Positions 45,925-57,347 of a stretch of DNA of 64,000 nt are shown here, piece after piece. The DNA comes from Gyromitra esculenta (taxonomy: Eukaryota > Ascomycota > Pezizomycetes > Pezizales > Discinaceae). Where the stretch lies: NCBI GenBank assembly GCA_038503075.1, contig JBCAML010000013.1:1-64000 (forward strand), given 5' to 3'. Both the position numbers and the translations under genes were made by a program. A model generated the notes under the pieces. That model was not told the DNA's origin. It searched no databases and saw nothing but the letters and a program-made list of their open reading frames with translations. The first letter of the stretch is position 1; every line of letters begins with the position of its first letter.

Positions 45925-47905
45925 ATGGGGATCCCCCACCTCTACACTCATTTGCGGCCATATGCCCGTCCAGAGTCCTTCCCGCCGGCTGACGGCGGCC
46001 GAAATACTCCCCTCTATATCGATGGCCCTGGTCTCGCATACCATGTCTACCATCTCGCCTTATGCAGCACACCCCTGGCTGCCTCGAATCCGTGGGAATC
46101 TGCGCTTGCCTATCGCGACTTCCAGGCTGCGGTGGTGCTCTACCTGGACTCGCTCCAGGCAGCATCGTTCTCAATGTACCCCTCCTGTCTCTTCTCTCGC
46201 CTCAATCCCACAGTTCAAAAAAAATAAAATAGTAGTAATCTGATTGCAAGGTAGCTGCAAAATCTACTTTGACGGCCACCTCCCGGTGTCCAAGCGTCCA
46301 ACACGCCTGTCACGGCTCAACGACTCCCTCGGGAAGCTAAAGAACTACCATTCCCTGCACCCCCACACCCTGCGCTCCTCCACAGCAAGACAGCACGGAC
46401 AGAAGCTAGATGTGCTGAGCGCAACAGCAACCTACACCCCACGCACAGCCCCGCTATCCGCCCCACCATTCATCCTTGCGGCAATGATCGAAGTTCTGTC
46501 CGCCCACCCCACATACTCCCTAACCGTCTCCACCGTCCCCGGAGAAGCAGAATCGTACTGCGCGCGCGATGCCATCTCCACCAGCGGGATCGTACTGACC
46601 GGCGACTCCGATCTGCTGCTATTCGCATCCCAGACAGACTGGGGCGTGCTGATGTTCAAAGACGTCAACATCGCTTTCCCAGGACCCAGCGTAACCGCGA
46701 TCGTCTTCCGTCCGTGCGCGATGACGGAGTCTCTGGGAGTCGATCTGACGTTCCTGGGGTTTCTGACCCAGTGCGATAGCCATGCGTCCTTCAGCACGCT
46801 GCAGCAGAGAGCGGTGCGGATCGCGGAGCGGAAGAAGAGCGGTGCTGCTGTGGAGGAGTGTGGGAGGCGGTGGCGGGAGTTTGCGGCGGTTTATGCGCTG
46901 CCTCCGCCATGTGATCCTGCTACTGCTCTTAGAGGCGTAGAGCCGCGGATTGCGGAGATTATACAGCAGTGTGAGGAGGGGGAGGAGAAGAAGGACGAGA
47001 AGACCATGTTCCTGCCGTTCCTGTGGGAAGATCCGACGCGCGGGAGTGCGTGGGATGCTGGACGTAAGGTCCGGGCTGCGGCGTACTCACTACTTTTCCC
47101 TGGCGGTGACAGCGTTGGGGAGGTGTGTAGGAGGGGCCAGAGGATCACAGCGGGACTAGTAGAGCGGGTCGAGGATCCTACTAGTTTTGTACGAGCACTC
47201 GTTCAGGGAGAGGATGAAAAATGGTGGATTGGCATCGTGCTGCAGGAGATTGTGGCCGTCTTTGAGCAGCGAGGACAGCGACCACCGGAAAAGAGCATCC
47301 TCCACGGAGTCGCGTACATGCTCTCCAAGCCCGTCCATCCGCCCGACACAAGCTCTGCCAAGACCGCGAGGAAATGGACGTGGGAGAAGATCCAAATATA
47401 CGCCATGGCGCAGGCTGCGTGGTACTCGCTTCTCTTACTGAAGGAAGTCATCCGCACCATCTCCACTTCCGGTGACAGCATTGTCGAGGACGGCTGGCGG
47501 CAGACGGTTGGAAGGCTTCCTGGGGTTTCGGACTGTGTTGACGGAAACCGCTTTCTTGATGGAGCGGCGCTTTGCAGCGAAGAAGGGAAGAAAGCTGTTA
47601 CGAGGGTGATGTCAGCGTACCATGCACGCCTTGAAATTGTAAGGAGAGCAGAAGAGGCAGCGGCTATGGAGGCAGCGATGGAAGTTGATGTTGGATCGAG
47701 CTCAAGCAATGGAAATGGCAAAAGACCCATTGACCTGGGGTCTTGGGCAGAAGCAAGAGGGAGCAAGAAGAAGAAGAGAGGGGGAGGAGCGGGAGGAGCG
47801 GGAGGAACAGGAGGAGGGAGAATAGGGAGAGCCAATGATAACGAGAAGGCAAAGAGGAAAAGCCAATTGAACAATGCGAACATGTTCGCTGCATTGGCTG
47901 GATGA
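45925..47905 (+). CDS. Asteroid-type XPG/FEN-fold protein
   Basis: Exons 45925-46175 and 46255-47905 join in phase 2 (GTACCC...GGTAG, 79 bp), giving 633 residues. The N-terminus MGIPHLYTHLRPYARPESFP is the usual start of the XPG-N-like fold. After the splice, FSICKIYFDGHLPVSKRPTR and then VSTVPGEAESYCARDA and GIVLTGDSDLLLFASQ give the XPG-I region. The GEAE...D and DSD acidic residues correspond to metal ligands in true nucleases. The arrangement matches the fungal asteroid domain family rather than FEN1 or Mkt1. The C-terminus is Gly/Lys-rich (KKKKRGGGAGGAGGTGGG) and may act as a nuclear or RNA-binding tail. Activity in this family is not settled; nuclease function is inference. Confidence 0.87.
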
Positions 47906-48651
47906 GCAGAATAGTCAAGGACTCGGAAATACGCTATGTGAATATTAGATTATCGGGAGTAGTGACGCTGGAAAGGGTTCGTTTTTGATCAATTACCGAT
48001 ATACAAATGTACTAGGATGAATATCGGATGTTTCAGGACCATTTTCTGCGGTATGCGCATCAATAGTGATTCAGGCCTCATGTGAGCCCATACTTGGGGT
48101 AGGTCCGCAATTATTTACCAAACTAGAGCATTAATATGGCTAGTCGGTCTAGGTCCCACGGAATTGACAGAATGTACTGTGCTGTGCACATATAAAAATC
48201 TACAATTTTGGTAACATGTACATGTACTTTTACAAATGCTGGCCAACCAGAAGAGTATTTCGTTAGCTAATTGGACTAGAGTACTAACAACCGGAATTGC
48301 TGCCGCATATAGTTATCTCAGAAGTAGATTTTGAATCTTTACATCTACCGCGGGATTTGTGGGAAGCACGGGCTTGTCACTATATGTATGTACGCAATTA
48401 TAAGCGGGGCTGGATTGAGTTGATGTTGAGAGTACAAATCTGTTTGGTGATGGTGGGGCCTGTTTGTTGGGTGGCTACTTGCATGCCTCTGCGTGGATTT
48501 CCCAGCACTACAAATAACGACTGCCAAGCTATGTAGGTACACACGTGTTTGTTAGGTGCCAAGACCTGTATTCTTGGTACGGAGGTGGGGGTGGGGTGGA
48601 CATCGAGTTCCAATCCACATCACAGCTGCCAGCCAACAACCATACCTCGTC
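47906..48651. other. Intergenic; no supported gene
   Basis: Short frames only. The last 100 bases carry a GGGGGTGGGG-type stretch before the F-box/ankyrin start. Confidence 0.55.
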
Positions 48652-49623
48652 ATGTCTCTGCTGGACCTCTCCAATGAGCTACTCTTGGAAATCGCGGGGT
48701 ATCTTGATCCATACCCGCTCAGCTGCTTCCTCCCCGCTAACCGCTTCGTCGCTCGTCTTCTGACGCCTCTTCTCCACAAATTCGCTCTTGAGGATGTAGA
48801 TGGGGTGCCGGCTCTTTTTTGGGCCATACGGCAGGACCATGAGCCGTTGGTCCAACTCCTGCTGGAGAAGGGTGTTGATATTGATGCGCCGTATAGCTGG
48901 GATCTCTCGACCCCCCTTCACGAAGCTGTGAAGCAGAACCGCAAAGATATCATCAACATTCTACTCGAAAGAGGAGCAAACATCGATGCGCTAGACGCCG
49001 ACTGCTACCCGCCGCTTTTCTACGCCATCCAGCATGAGAAAGAATATACCGTCACCATGTTGCTGGATGGAGGAGCAGACATGTGGTTTGGGGATGAGGC
49101 AGAAAACCCCAGATCTGGCCCAACAGCACTCCATCTAGCTTGTATGAGCAGGAATTATAATATAGTCGAGTTAATTCTACAGGGAGCGTGGGTTAGGGGC
49201 CAAGAAGCGGGGATTGATTGCCAACAGGAGGGAAAGGGGACGGCACTTCACCAGGCGGCGAGGGGCGGGTATGACGATATAGTGCGCTTACTTCTGGAGA
49301 GCGGAGCAAATGTCTCTCTATATGATGCTGAAGGAAACTCGCCACTTCATTATGCGGCTGCAAGTGGGCTTGGGGGGAGTGCAGTCGAGCTTATGTTGAA
49401 CAAAGGAGCAGGTGTTGATGATCTGAACGAGTGCAACTCTTTTACACCACTTCATCTTGCGGTAAAGTATGGGAATCTAGGGGCAGTCAAGGTGTTACTG
49501 GAATACGGTGCGGACACCCAAAAGGACACATACTACGGAATGACACCACTTTCTCTCGCCAAGTCAATCCAATATCAACCTATAATTGATCTCTTGATGG
49601 GTAATATTCTCGAGGGGCAGTAA
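48652..49623 (+). CDS. F-box and ankyrin-repeat protein
   Basis: A single exon of 323 residues. The N-terminal F-box-like motif is SLLDLSNELLLEIAGYLDPY followed by PLSCFLPANRFVARLL. About seven ankyrin units follow: ALFWAIRQDHEPLVQLLLEK, PLHEAVKQNRKDIINILLER, PLFYAIQHEKEYTVTMLLDG, ALHLACMSRNYNIVELILQG, ALHQAARGGYDDIVRLLLES, PLHYAAASGLGGSAVELMLN and PLHLAVKYGNLGAVKVLLEY. Proteins of this build are thought to be SCF ubiquitin-ligase adaptors, with the ankyrin part choosing the target; the target is unknown. The start at 48652 begins directly with the F-box; an earlier in-frame ATG (48556) lacks family features. The decayed ankyrin gene at 21.9-22.9 kb may be a relative. Confidence 0.93.
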   Translation: MSLLDLSNELLLEIAGYLDPYPLSCFLPANRFVARLLTPLLHKFALEDVDGVPALFWAIRQDHEPLVQLLLEKGVDIDAPYSWDLSTPLHEAVKQNRKDIINILLERGANIDALDADCYPPLFYAIQHEKEYTVTMLLDGGADMWFGDEAENPRSGPTALHLACMSRNYNIVELILQGAWVRGQEAGIDCQQEGKGTALHQAARGGYDDIVRLLLESGANVSLYDAEGNSPLHYAAASGLGGSAVELMLNKGAGVDDLNECNSFTPLHLAVKYGNLGAVKVLLEYGADTQKDTYYGMTPLSLAKSIQYQPIIDLLMGNILEGQ

Positions 49624-49946
49624 ACATGTGGATCAGCTCTATGAACCAGATATTTGTGACGAGAATTGCATCAAGTGTTAGTGTTATCACCCCCTGACTT
49701 CTACTGATTTTTCTTATGCAGTCATTTTTGGCACATGGGGCTGCCACTAGATTGGAATTTGACAAATATTCACGCAGGATGTAAACTACTAGAGGCCTAG
49801 AAGGTTTAGTGATTACCAAAGGTTTTCATTCCAGATAACTAAGCGTCAACAAACTCTGAATTTCATAGTAATTATCATCGAGAAAAATAAACACAGCAGC
49901 GCTCCCTCACTTCTCGTCGGTTCTTTCTATGAATGGCGTACTATGT
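49624..49946. other. Short convergent intergenic region
   Basis: Lies between the 3' ends of the F-box/ankyrin gene and the NmrA-like gene. No gene or repeat seen. Confidence 0.6.
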
Positions 49947-50933
49947 TTACTCATCATTCCCCCACCATTTTACCAAGAACTCGGTAATGCTTGTCAACCT
50001 GACGTTCGGCGCTGTCTGATTCAGTGTCGGCTCCACATATCCCTGGTCCTTTGCTAGAGCCAGCTTTGCTTGCCGATAAAACTTTCCCATAATGGTCGAC
50101 TCTTCTGATATCTTCTGCTCCATGTAGGGGATAGAATCGTATTTGACATTTAGTTTCTTCCCTGTGGCAGAGTTAGCAAATTTCAATAGTGTAGCCGGGG
50201 CATCCCTTGAGGGTAACTGACCAGTAATCCTTTCAATTTCGATGACGAGCTCATTGTACGTTGTAATCGACCCCGCCATCCCATTCTCCTCTCTTTCCCA
50301 GACCTCATCTTGGTCCAAACAACTTGCCACAAGCCTGCCGATATCCTGGGTGAGCGTAAAGTTCACTTTCTCATTCCCAGTCCCAGGTATCTCAGCTGTC
50401 CCGCCTGCAATATCAATCACAAAAGGGAAATATCCCAATCCCCCGAACACTTCCTCCTTGACTCCAGGCTTTGGCGACTCGTACGCGAGATAGTTCATGA
50501 ATATCCCAGGGCGGAACGCGGTGTATTGCATTCCCGAGCGCTTTAGGGCCTCCCACACATCTGTCTTAATCAAATCGTAAAGTTCCATGGTCTTGTTTGC
50601 TTCGATAGAAACTGCCCACTCTGATGGTGCGAACCTGCGCACACCGGCACGTTTCGCAGCATCGACCAAGAGGAGCTGAGAGCTTCGAGTGGTTTCGCCA
50701 TCGCCGCCTCCTAGCGTTGAAATAACTATATCGACGCCAGCAAGAGCGGCTGTAAGGGAGTCCAAGGAACTGTAATCGACAATCTGAACAGAGGTATTGC
50801 GAACCGCAAGATCAGGTTGTGCATTGCGGGAGAGGACGACAATGTTGTATTTCTTGGTGGGATGGGTTTCGAGAGCGTTCAGGATGTGTCTGCCGAGGGA
50901 GCCAGCGCCCCCTGCGAGTGCTACTTTGGTCAT
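49947..50933 (-). CDS. NmrA/isoflavone-reductase-like NAD(P)-binding protein
   Basis: An intronless gene of 328 residues from the ATG at 50933. MTKVALAGGAGSLGRHILNA carries the GGAGxxG dinucleotide loop of an atypical short-chain dehydrogenase. It is followed by VVLSRNAQ, DIVISTLGGGD and RRFAPSEWAVSIE, where FAPSEW(A/G) is the hallmark of the fungal isoflavone-reductase-like/NmrA-like group, and FRPGIFMNYL. The catalytic Lys of true isoflavone reductases appears as the K in LIKTDVWEAL. Members reduce small aromatic substrates or act as redox-sensing regulators; which applies here cannot be read from the sequence. Frame upstream of 50933 lacks an ATG. Confidence 0.9.
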   Translation of the reverse strand: MTKVALAGGAGSLGRHILNALETHPTKKYNIVVLSRNAQPDLAVRNTSVQIVDYSSLDSLTAALAGVDIVISTLGGGDGETTRSSQLLLVDAAKRAGVRRFAPSEWAVSIEANKTMELYDLIKTDVWEALKRSGMQYTAFRPGIFMNYLAYESPKPGVKEEVFGGLGYFPFVIDIAGGTAEIPGTGNEKVNFTLTQDIGRLVASCLDQDEVWEREENGMAGSITTYNELVIEIERITGQLPSRDAPATLLKFANSATGKKLNVKYDSIPYMEQKISEESTIMGKFYRQAKLALAKDQGYVEPTLNQTAPNVRLTSITEFLVKWWGNDE

Positions 50934-51477
50934 TTGAGAAGGTTGAAGGCTTTGATGTGGAAGGCCTGAGGATAAACTACAAAAAAAAATAGGAATTATA
51001 GATGTTAATAAAATTAGCCTCAAGGATGCGAAGGAGTGAATTTAGGGTCATACTAATTTGGGCGTCAAAAACAATTCTACTAGTTCCAGACGAATGGTTT
51101 TCGTGGTGTATGAAGTGATTTATCTTTGCGCATAACACCGTCTTTTATAGTGGGAATAGTTAGGATCGAATTGGTCCGGCGGCCTTAATTGCGGAGATGC
51201 GGGATTAGAGTTCCACCGTGGCCGCATCGCACTTCAACTAGTCTCGTCGCCAAACCTAGCTCGTTAGCCCATCAGTGATAGTTCCGTCCACATAGAGGAA
51301 GATTTTCGGTTGTAAGCTGGCTTGGTGGGTTAGTGCGTTTAGTGCGTAAGAGCGGGGACGGCAAGGCGTTAGGCCGGCGGCGACAACAAGCCCTAGCGCA
51401 ACCAATCGGCAACCGTTAAATTCCCGCCGTCGCCCGCCACCATCGGAGCCATCGGAGGCAAATCATACATATCTGAT

Positions 51478-51579
51478 ACTCATGTTGCCAGATTTAAATT
51501 GCGTCATGTGACCAGATTCTGGACCGGTTCTCCATGAGAATCCAGTCACGTGACGCATTATAAATCTGGCGACACGAGT
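51478..51579. repeat. 43-bp imperfect inverted repeat (foldback)
   Basis: The arm 51478-51520 and the reverse complement of 51537-51579 match at about 36 of 43 positions, around a 16-bp loop. Both arms contain GCGTCA(T/C)GTGAC, one of them a perfect CACGTG E-box core. Five of the seven mismatches are transitions. It could be a small foldback element or an upstream regulatory palindrome of the NmrA-like gene, about 550 bases away. Confidence 0.85.
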
Positions 51580-53584
51580 ACAACGAGCTAAACTAATCCT
51601 AATGAACGAAATATAATGAACTGATTAACACGTGAAACTGGAGCTATGTTAAATTCGGCTAAATACTAAAGATCATGTATTATCACCCTGATATTAGCGA
51701 TCTCTGCAGAAGTTCTTCAAATTTGGGTAAACGGACATGAATACCGTAATAATAAAATGACATATTGACAGCGAGCAAGTGAGTGCAAGCCAATACATGC
51801 CTAGAATTATATTTTCGTCGCCAGACCTAACCTACTAGCTAGAATTGTAATTTTGAATATTACCAATCGGGAGGATACTAGTATATATATTAGCTGTGGT
51901 GAAGGAATTCAATTTCCAATTTCCTATAGATAATACGTGCATGAAATGTCGCCAGGTGAGCTGCATGTAAATCTCACGCATGCTTGAGTCTTGTGGAAGT
52001 GAAAGATTTACTCCCTTTAACGCGTGTGATGCTGAGGCCCCTCTAGTGATTGTCACAGCCAGACCTAATTCTGCCCTATTGGCCCCTAAATCTTCTGGTT
52101 TGTTTTAAGAGAAGTAGGTAGATTTAAGGATTACGACAAATAGTGTATTTACTTCGAACAACACCTTCTTCAATTACGTAGCCAACACAGAGAACCCGAG
52201 TTATAGCCCCTTACTGAGGTAATTATCGGGAATCGATTTTCCAACCGTTTGTTTGCAAATGTCCCTCAACGATAGAGTTTCTGCATCACGAAAACGTCCC
52301 AAAATTTTGCGCCTGGTCACAAAAGTTTATTCCGATAAACCTTTTTTAGAAGCAGTCGCAAAGCCTAGCCGACCATTAGCTATACTCCAGAACACAGTTT
52401 CATATGATCTCTAGTGCAAGGCGTATTTTTGAGCTCTTACCTATAGATAGATATCTGTAGCTATCTAGCAGCTATTAAAGATTGACAAATTCAATATTTG
52501 TGTCTCAGCTGAGTGTCAAACTACGAAGCACCCGAATATGTACAGCCTCTTGGATGTGGACTCGAATGAAATAGCTAGGCAAAGGATTCACCATTTCGAT
52601 TACTGAGCCTCGGGAAATCGCACCCAACCACTCTAAACCAGTGATTAACCTAGGCACTGGAACTGTATTATATTGACGGCTACGAGTATTTGCTTAATAT
52701 ATTCCAGGTATTTTTTATTGCAGCTAGATAATATTGTGCTAACGTACGTATACAACATACGAGAGGGAAAAAAGAACTCAGTATCGCAAAGATGGAAAAT
52801 GACCTGTCACTGTGAGGAGACGATTGACTATTGGTGCTACGAAGGGAGCGTGCTGGCTAACGTTACATACCCAATAAAACGTGGCGGTTGGTTGGGCAAT
52901 CACGTTCCCGCTGAATATACTCTTGCCCAAGTATATAGCCAATGCGCATATACATGGAGGCGGTTTCTTACGATTGACATGCTAAGAATCTCATTGGCTA
53001 GTTCTTGTAGCCGTTGTGGATTCCTCCAACTAGAAATCAGTTTTTAGTACTAGAATTCCCTTATATGTTATTTGCCTGCCGTCACATTTTCGATCTTAGT
53101 TATGGGCCTGGCGGTTCGTTTAACAGCAGGGGAGTGTTATGGAAAGTACCGCTGTATATTCACACCAAGTTCAGGCATAAGTTATGAGACCAAGTCCCAG
53201 CGATCCCAAGAATCCAAGTCACCGTGGGCACCCGCCAACCTGCAGTCGACTCACATTTGAGAATTGAGAGCTAGCTAGTCAACAATTGATGATAGAGCTG
53301 GGCGTAGAAATAAAGAGCTGCAGATTTTTAACAGCCGGCATCCAGACATGATGGCTATTGCTTAACTCTCTGAGTTCATACGTTGACCTAAATAACCGGA
53401 CTACCGGTACAAATATGCATGTAGATGCGAAAATTCTCCCTAGGACCCCGTTTTTGCTTCTTATTTCCTGGTTTCCAATACTGCCTTAAGTAGAATTGAT
53501 CTGCCAACAATCTCCGGTTCCCAGCACTGTCTCATATAGAATGGGCTTGCTAAACCTTGCTACGGAGTCTCATTCAGAGTCACT

Positions 53585-54020
53585 GTTGTCCGCAAGGCAT
53601 CGGAGGACAGTTGGGATTCTGTACATGAAGCTATCACAACCGAGCTAGTGACCACCAAATCGTGTTAAAATCATGTCACTTAGTCTCATATAGCTAACAT
53701 TTAGGAACGACCTAAAATCAGCTTAGACACGCCACTCGATCTCTGAACAACTCCTTCACAGGTTAGTGGCGAGGTTAATACCCCGACACAACAATACCCA
53801 ATTTTTCGGATTTTTACGGTATATGCGCAGATACGCAACACCTGTAGCTATAGGTATGCTAGTCTACACTGGTACCATAGTGCCACAAGGTTTCAGAGGG
53901 CAGTTGGAATTTAGTATATGAAGTCATCGCGACCAAGCCAACGACCAAGCCATGTCACCCGGCCTCATACAAGCAACATCTATACGAGCGTTTAGAACCC
54001 GCTAAAAATCCACTAAACCT
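53585..54020. repeat. Diverged direct duplication, about 290 bp apart
   Basis: The segments starting near 53585 and 53873 share, in order, an AGGACAGTTGG/AGGGCAGTTGG block, ATGAAGCTATCACAACCGAG/ATGAAGTCATCGCGACCAAG, CATGTCAC..G.CTCATA, AACAT.TA and CTAAAAATC-like blocks. Overall similarity is moderate (an old duplication). No coding potential. Confidence 0.6.
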
Positions 54021-54534
54021 ATAGAGCTGGGAAAACCATAAGGACTTAGAAAATTTCTTCAGCTATATTGGAGTTCTCCACGACCTATCAATCGATAGCA
54101 CGTACTCGAAACTCGTGGAAAACACGAGGTTACAAGGACAGGATTGACGAAAAAGCCTCAGAGTTATGAGCATGCATACGCGGTGGAGTCGCAGAATTTG
54201 AAATCTCTTTAGAACAAAAAATTAACACCGGCTAAGCCTGAGACCTGCGGCCCCTTCTGCTGGGGGGGTCTGTAGTTGTGGAGCACGGTAGATGGTGACT
54301 ATGTGAACAAAAAAGAATTAAGACAAGGCAAACTAATTATACCCGTCCAGTCTATACTACCCCTAGTCGATCTAAGCTCCCTAGAATCTCGATCCAGGCG
54401 CTGAAATTTTAGCCTTCTTCCTGGCTTAGTCGGACAGATATCTCCTCGCAGGACAGCAGTCGCAGCTCATATAAACTATAATTCCTCCCGCATTTGGGTC
54501 GAGAGATTGTAACAGTTGCCACCACTACAACTCC

Positions 54535-55071
54535 ATGCTATCTTCCTTTTGTGCACTAGAGGTTATTTCTTCCCTGGTTTTAAAAGCATCAATGATTATT
54601 CCAGACATAGAAGTACTTGTGCCACGCGATCTAGCACCACCCGAGTACCCAAGCCCAGACAAACGAAGCCTCAGCAACGGGGAAATAGCAGGTGTTGTCC
54701 TTGGAGTTGTTACTATAATCATTGGCCTTCTTGCGCTCATCCAAGGATGGAAGGACTGGAGCCGGACACGAGAAAACGACGTAAGCTCCTCCCTCCAGCA
54801 CTCTTCTATAACATTCCAAGTAGCTACTTACCAAAACCTACTTTCCGAATACTAACTTCTCTTTGAAAGCTATTAGGGGTGTGGAGTTAGTGAAGCTGCA
54901 ACAACCGGGACAGACCCGAACCCGAATCCAAACTATCGTCTCCAACAACACTTAGAGGATACAAATGGTACGACTGGAACAATCTACAGCATGACGATAA
55001 ACAACATACGAATGTATATCCATCCTATGCATCCGCCCCCGCCCCCGCCCCCCAACACCGACCATGAATGA
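54535..55071 (+). CDS. Small membrane protein with a C-terminal polyproline stretch
   Basis: Exons 54535-54780 and 54877-55071 join in phase 0 over a 96-bp GTAAGC...TATTAG intron with a perfect TACTAAC branch site, giving 146 residues. An alternative start is the ATG at 54592. One strong membrane span, GEIAGVVLGVVTIIIGLLAL, is followed by a charged segment KDWSRTREND. The second exon encodes a Thr/Asn-rich part and ends in seven consecutive Pro, produced by a GCCCCC repeat. I do not recognise the family; short membrane proteins of this kind are common in fungal accessory regions. Function unknown. Confidence 0.68.
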
Positions 55072-55672
55072 CCATCGCACCTCCAGCGGAGGGGTGATAC
55101 CGAGAGTGGGATATTTCTTCTTTGACCTGCAATTTGTTCCTTTATTGTAACTGGGTTTAAGCTATTTCGAGTTGAACTACTATTCAAGCGCATTTGATCT
55201 CTTGTATTGGTAATGTTAACATTAATGTAGCATTTCACGTTCTACACGTATTACGAGTGATGTTTTACGGTCCTCTACGCCCATATTTAGGTGCAGCCGT
55301 AGTACCAGAAGGTAGGGTGCTCTTTGTATGGTAATATACTTAGAAAATGCAAGAATAAGTCAGGATGACTACCGTTTTAGAGTACTCCCGCATTCATAAG
55401 GATGCTACACGAATACAGCACCAATTTCATCTTCCTTTCCCAGTACTGTAGTTCTAACTTCTTGTTGCAGCTCATAGAATGATCTCTTATGATTGAAACA
55501 TAACTATGAGCCTTCGGATTCTACAGGACCATATTATTTCCCCCAGACAAGCTCCACCAATCCTACGCGCCACACCCAAACGCTCTCCCATCTCCTTCAG
55601 CCCAGCTCCCCACTTACACGCAATCCTGAAACGCAGCCCCGAACTCTCCCCACCCGAACATACAGCCCCACA
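55072..55672. other. Intergenic; no supported gene
   Basis: AT-rich, then C/A-rich sequence before the next small gene. No recognisable feature. Confidence 0.55.
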
Positions 55673-55924
55673 ATGTTACCACAGCTCCAAAACCTCTGTC
55701 CAGAAGGCGCCAACTTCCTCCGCGACTTCTTCCAAACCCGCAAATGTACATTCCTCAAAGCCTTCTTTTTGCTCATATTTGTCGTCAGCGAGCTCTCCGG
55801 TGCTTTATTGGCGTGGAAAATGCATAGAGCCCATATGAGAGTGGTGAAGAAGGAGATGAGGGCAGGTGAGGGTGTGGAAATGATGACTATGCGAGTACTA
55901 GGGAAGAGAGGGAGAGCGGTGTGA
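55673..55924 (+). CDS. Small single-span membrane protein
   Basis: An 83-residue intronless frame from the ATG at 55673. It has a hydrophobic span FLKAFFLLIFVVSELSGALL (residues about 27-46) and a basic, Met-rich tail (KMHRAHMRVVKKEMRAGEG, KRGRAV). No family recognised. The frame is open far upstream (to 55493), but that part is Pro/Ser/Thr-rich with no feature, so the ATG just before the hydrophobic part is preferred. Could be spurious; support is the good membrane segment and ATG context only. Confidence 0.45.
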   Translation: MLPQLQNLCPEGANFLRDFFQTRKCTFLKAFFLLIFVVSELSGALLAWKMHRAHMRVVKKEMRAGEGVEMMTMRVLGKRGRAV

Positions 55925-56656
55925 GGACTATAGAGTGGCCTGTGGGGGATTCGGCCTCGTAACAGGTTCTTGCCTATTTAGCGTAGTGAACTACATATAC
56001 TTACACACATACGTGAATAGAACGAACTCTAAACTAAAGACAATTACACTAAGAAAAAGGGGGGAGCTGCGTGTTCTTTTTCTCTACCGCATATTCCAAG
56101 CACGTGCTTGGAATAAATGGACTTCATATTCTCTATCCGTATTCTATCTATATCTTAAACTAAAAAATGTATATATACTTATTCTAGATTATACATAGAA
56201 ATACGTTCTCTAGTAGGATGGTGTGTATAATTGTGTATATTTATCTAGAAAATGATTTAGCTGTGGATTTGGCCCTGACGCTGCTAGAGGGGATAGATAC
56301 CTGCCCGAGTCGATGTGGACAGGTACCCACATATCTTATCTCCTGGACAGATACATGTCGCGAGTCTGACTCTCGTGGAGGTCTGGATCGGGATTGGCTG
56401 CCGCTATATGGAGGATTAACTTGTACTTCAGTACAAGTTTTACGGGGTTTTAACAATGGGTTAGGTTATAGATTTATAGTTGTACAGAAGTACATAGTTA
56501 AATTACAAAACGAGCTTTAATCTAACTATCCTCGAGTTCATTATCCACTTCCACGTCTCACAAAATGCCGATACAATCATACTGCAGCCCGCATCTCCCT
56601 CTTTCCTTCCTCATTAACTGTAGTCCTACAAGTACTAATACAATCTCCTAGCGCAC
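55925..56656. other. Intergenic with two palindromes
   Basis: A perfect 24-bp palindrome TATTCCAAGCAC/GTGCTTGGAATA lies at 56092-56115. A second short one, ACTTGTACTtcAGTACAAGT, lies near 56419-56438. No supported gene. Confidence 0.6.
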
Positions 56657-57347
56657 TTAAGCACTACAGGTATCCGCAATAACAGTCAAATCAACCGCAA
56701 CACAGTTCGTTAAAGTCGAAGTACCGTCCCAATAGATCTGCCAGCTCCCAGTAGCAGCGCTCTCTGTGGCGGCCGGACACGCTTTCCACAAGTTTTCCGG
56801 ACCATTACCGCTGTTGAAATGGAAGAGACCTGAGTCTTCACTGAAGTCAACGGTTGAAGCACCGGTAGGAACAGCGCCCGAATGTGGAATTGTGAACCCA
56901 ATGGGCTTGGACTCTGCAGGAAAGACATAGATGCGCTGGGAGCCAGTTGGGACACCATGGATGGAAGTGAAGGAAGCACCATTAGTACCGCCGGAGACTG
57001 TGATTGGTCAAGAGTTAGTTTTCCATTGATGAGTGAGGCCAGGCTGGTTATAGAATACTTACGGGCGAGCGGCTCGGAGTAGATCGAGTACTTGATGTTA
57101 CCAATGTATGCAGAGCCTAAAGGGAAACGAAATGGTCAATCACACCGCATTGAGTACAATGCTCTACTTGATTATTGGTAAACATACTGTTGGCATACAT
57201 AAGGTTGTTCCACAAAAGCCCATCCAATCCAGTTGTACTGGATTGCAAAGTGAATTTCGACGGGAGCACATCGCGCTTTTCGATGGCAGCCGAGGAAACG
57301 ACAGTGGCAAGAGCTGCCGCGAGAACGCTAGTCATTGTGAACTTCAT
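56657..57347 (-). CDS. Small secreted protein, related to the gene at 59143-59918
   Basis: Exons 57188-57347, 57063-57116 and 56657-56997 join in phase 1 twice (GTATGT...TTAG, 71 bp; GTAAGT...ACAG, 65 bp), giving 184 residues. The signal peptide is MKFTMTSVLAAALATVVSSA, with a possible KR processing site at residues 24-25. The mature part is beta-rich with SAYIGNIKYSIYSEPLA, SKPIGFTIPHSGAVPTGAST and GPENLWKACPA, then SWQIYWDG and a C-terminal Cys. The KPxGxT...NxWxxCP...xxQIxxxG...C pattern is shared with the neighbour gene. It recalls fungal cell-wall/IgE-binding PhiA-like proteins, a tentative family link. Presumably an extracellular or wall protein; function unknown. Confidence 0.83.

Larger units (their letters stand above)
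50934..54534. other. Gene-poor 3.6-kb region
   Basis: Contains the foldback repeat at 51478-51579 and the diverged duplication around 53585-54020, listed separately. A plus frame at 52673-53047 (including CHCEETIDYWCYEGSVLANV) is Cys/Trp-rich but has no start context, splice signals or family resemblance that would support a gene. Confidence 0.5.

Noticed and set aside
47203..47883. 226-codon minus frame
   Set aside because: Antisense of the asteroid-domain exon; no independent signal.
52673..53260. Cys/Trp-rich frames that might be a small secreted protein
   Set aside because: No signal peptide at a plausible ATG, no splice sites joining the frames, no family resemblance.
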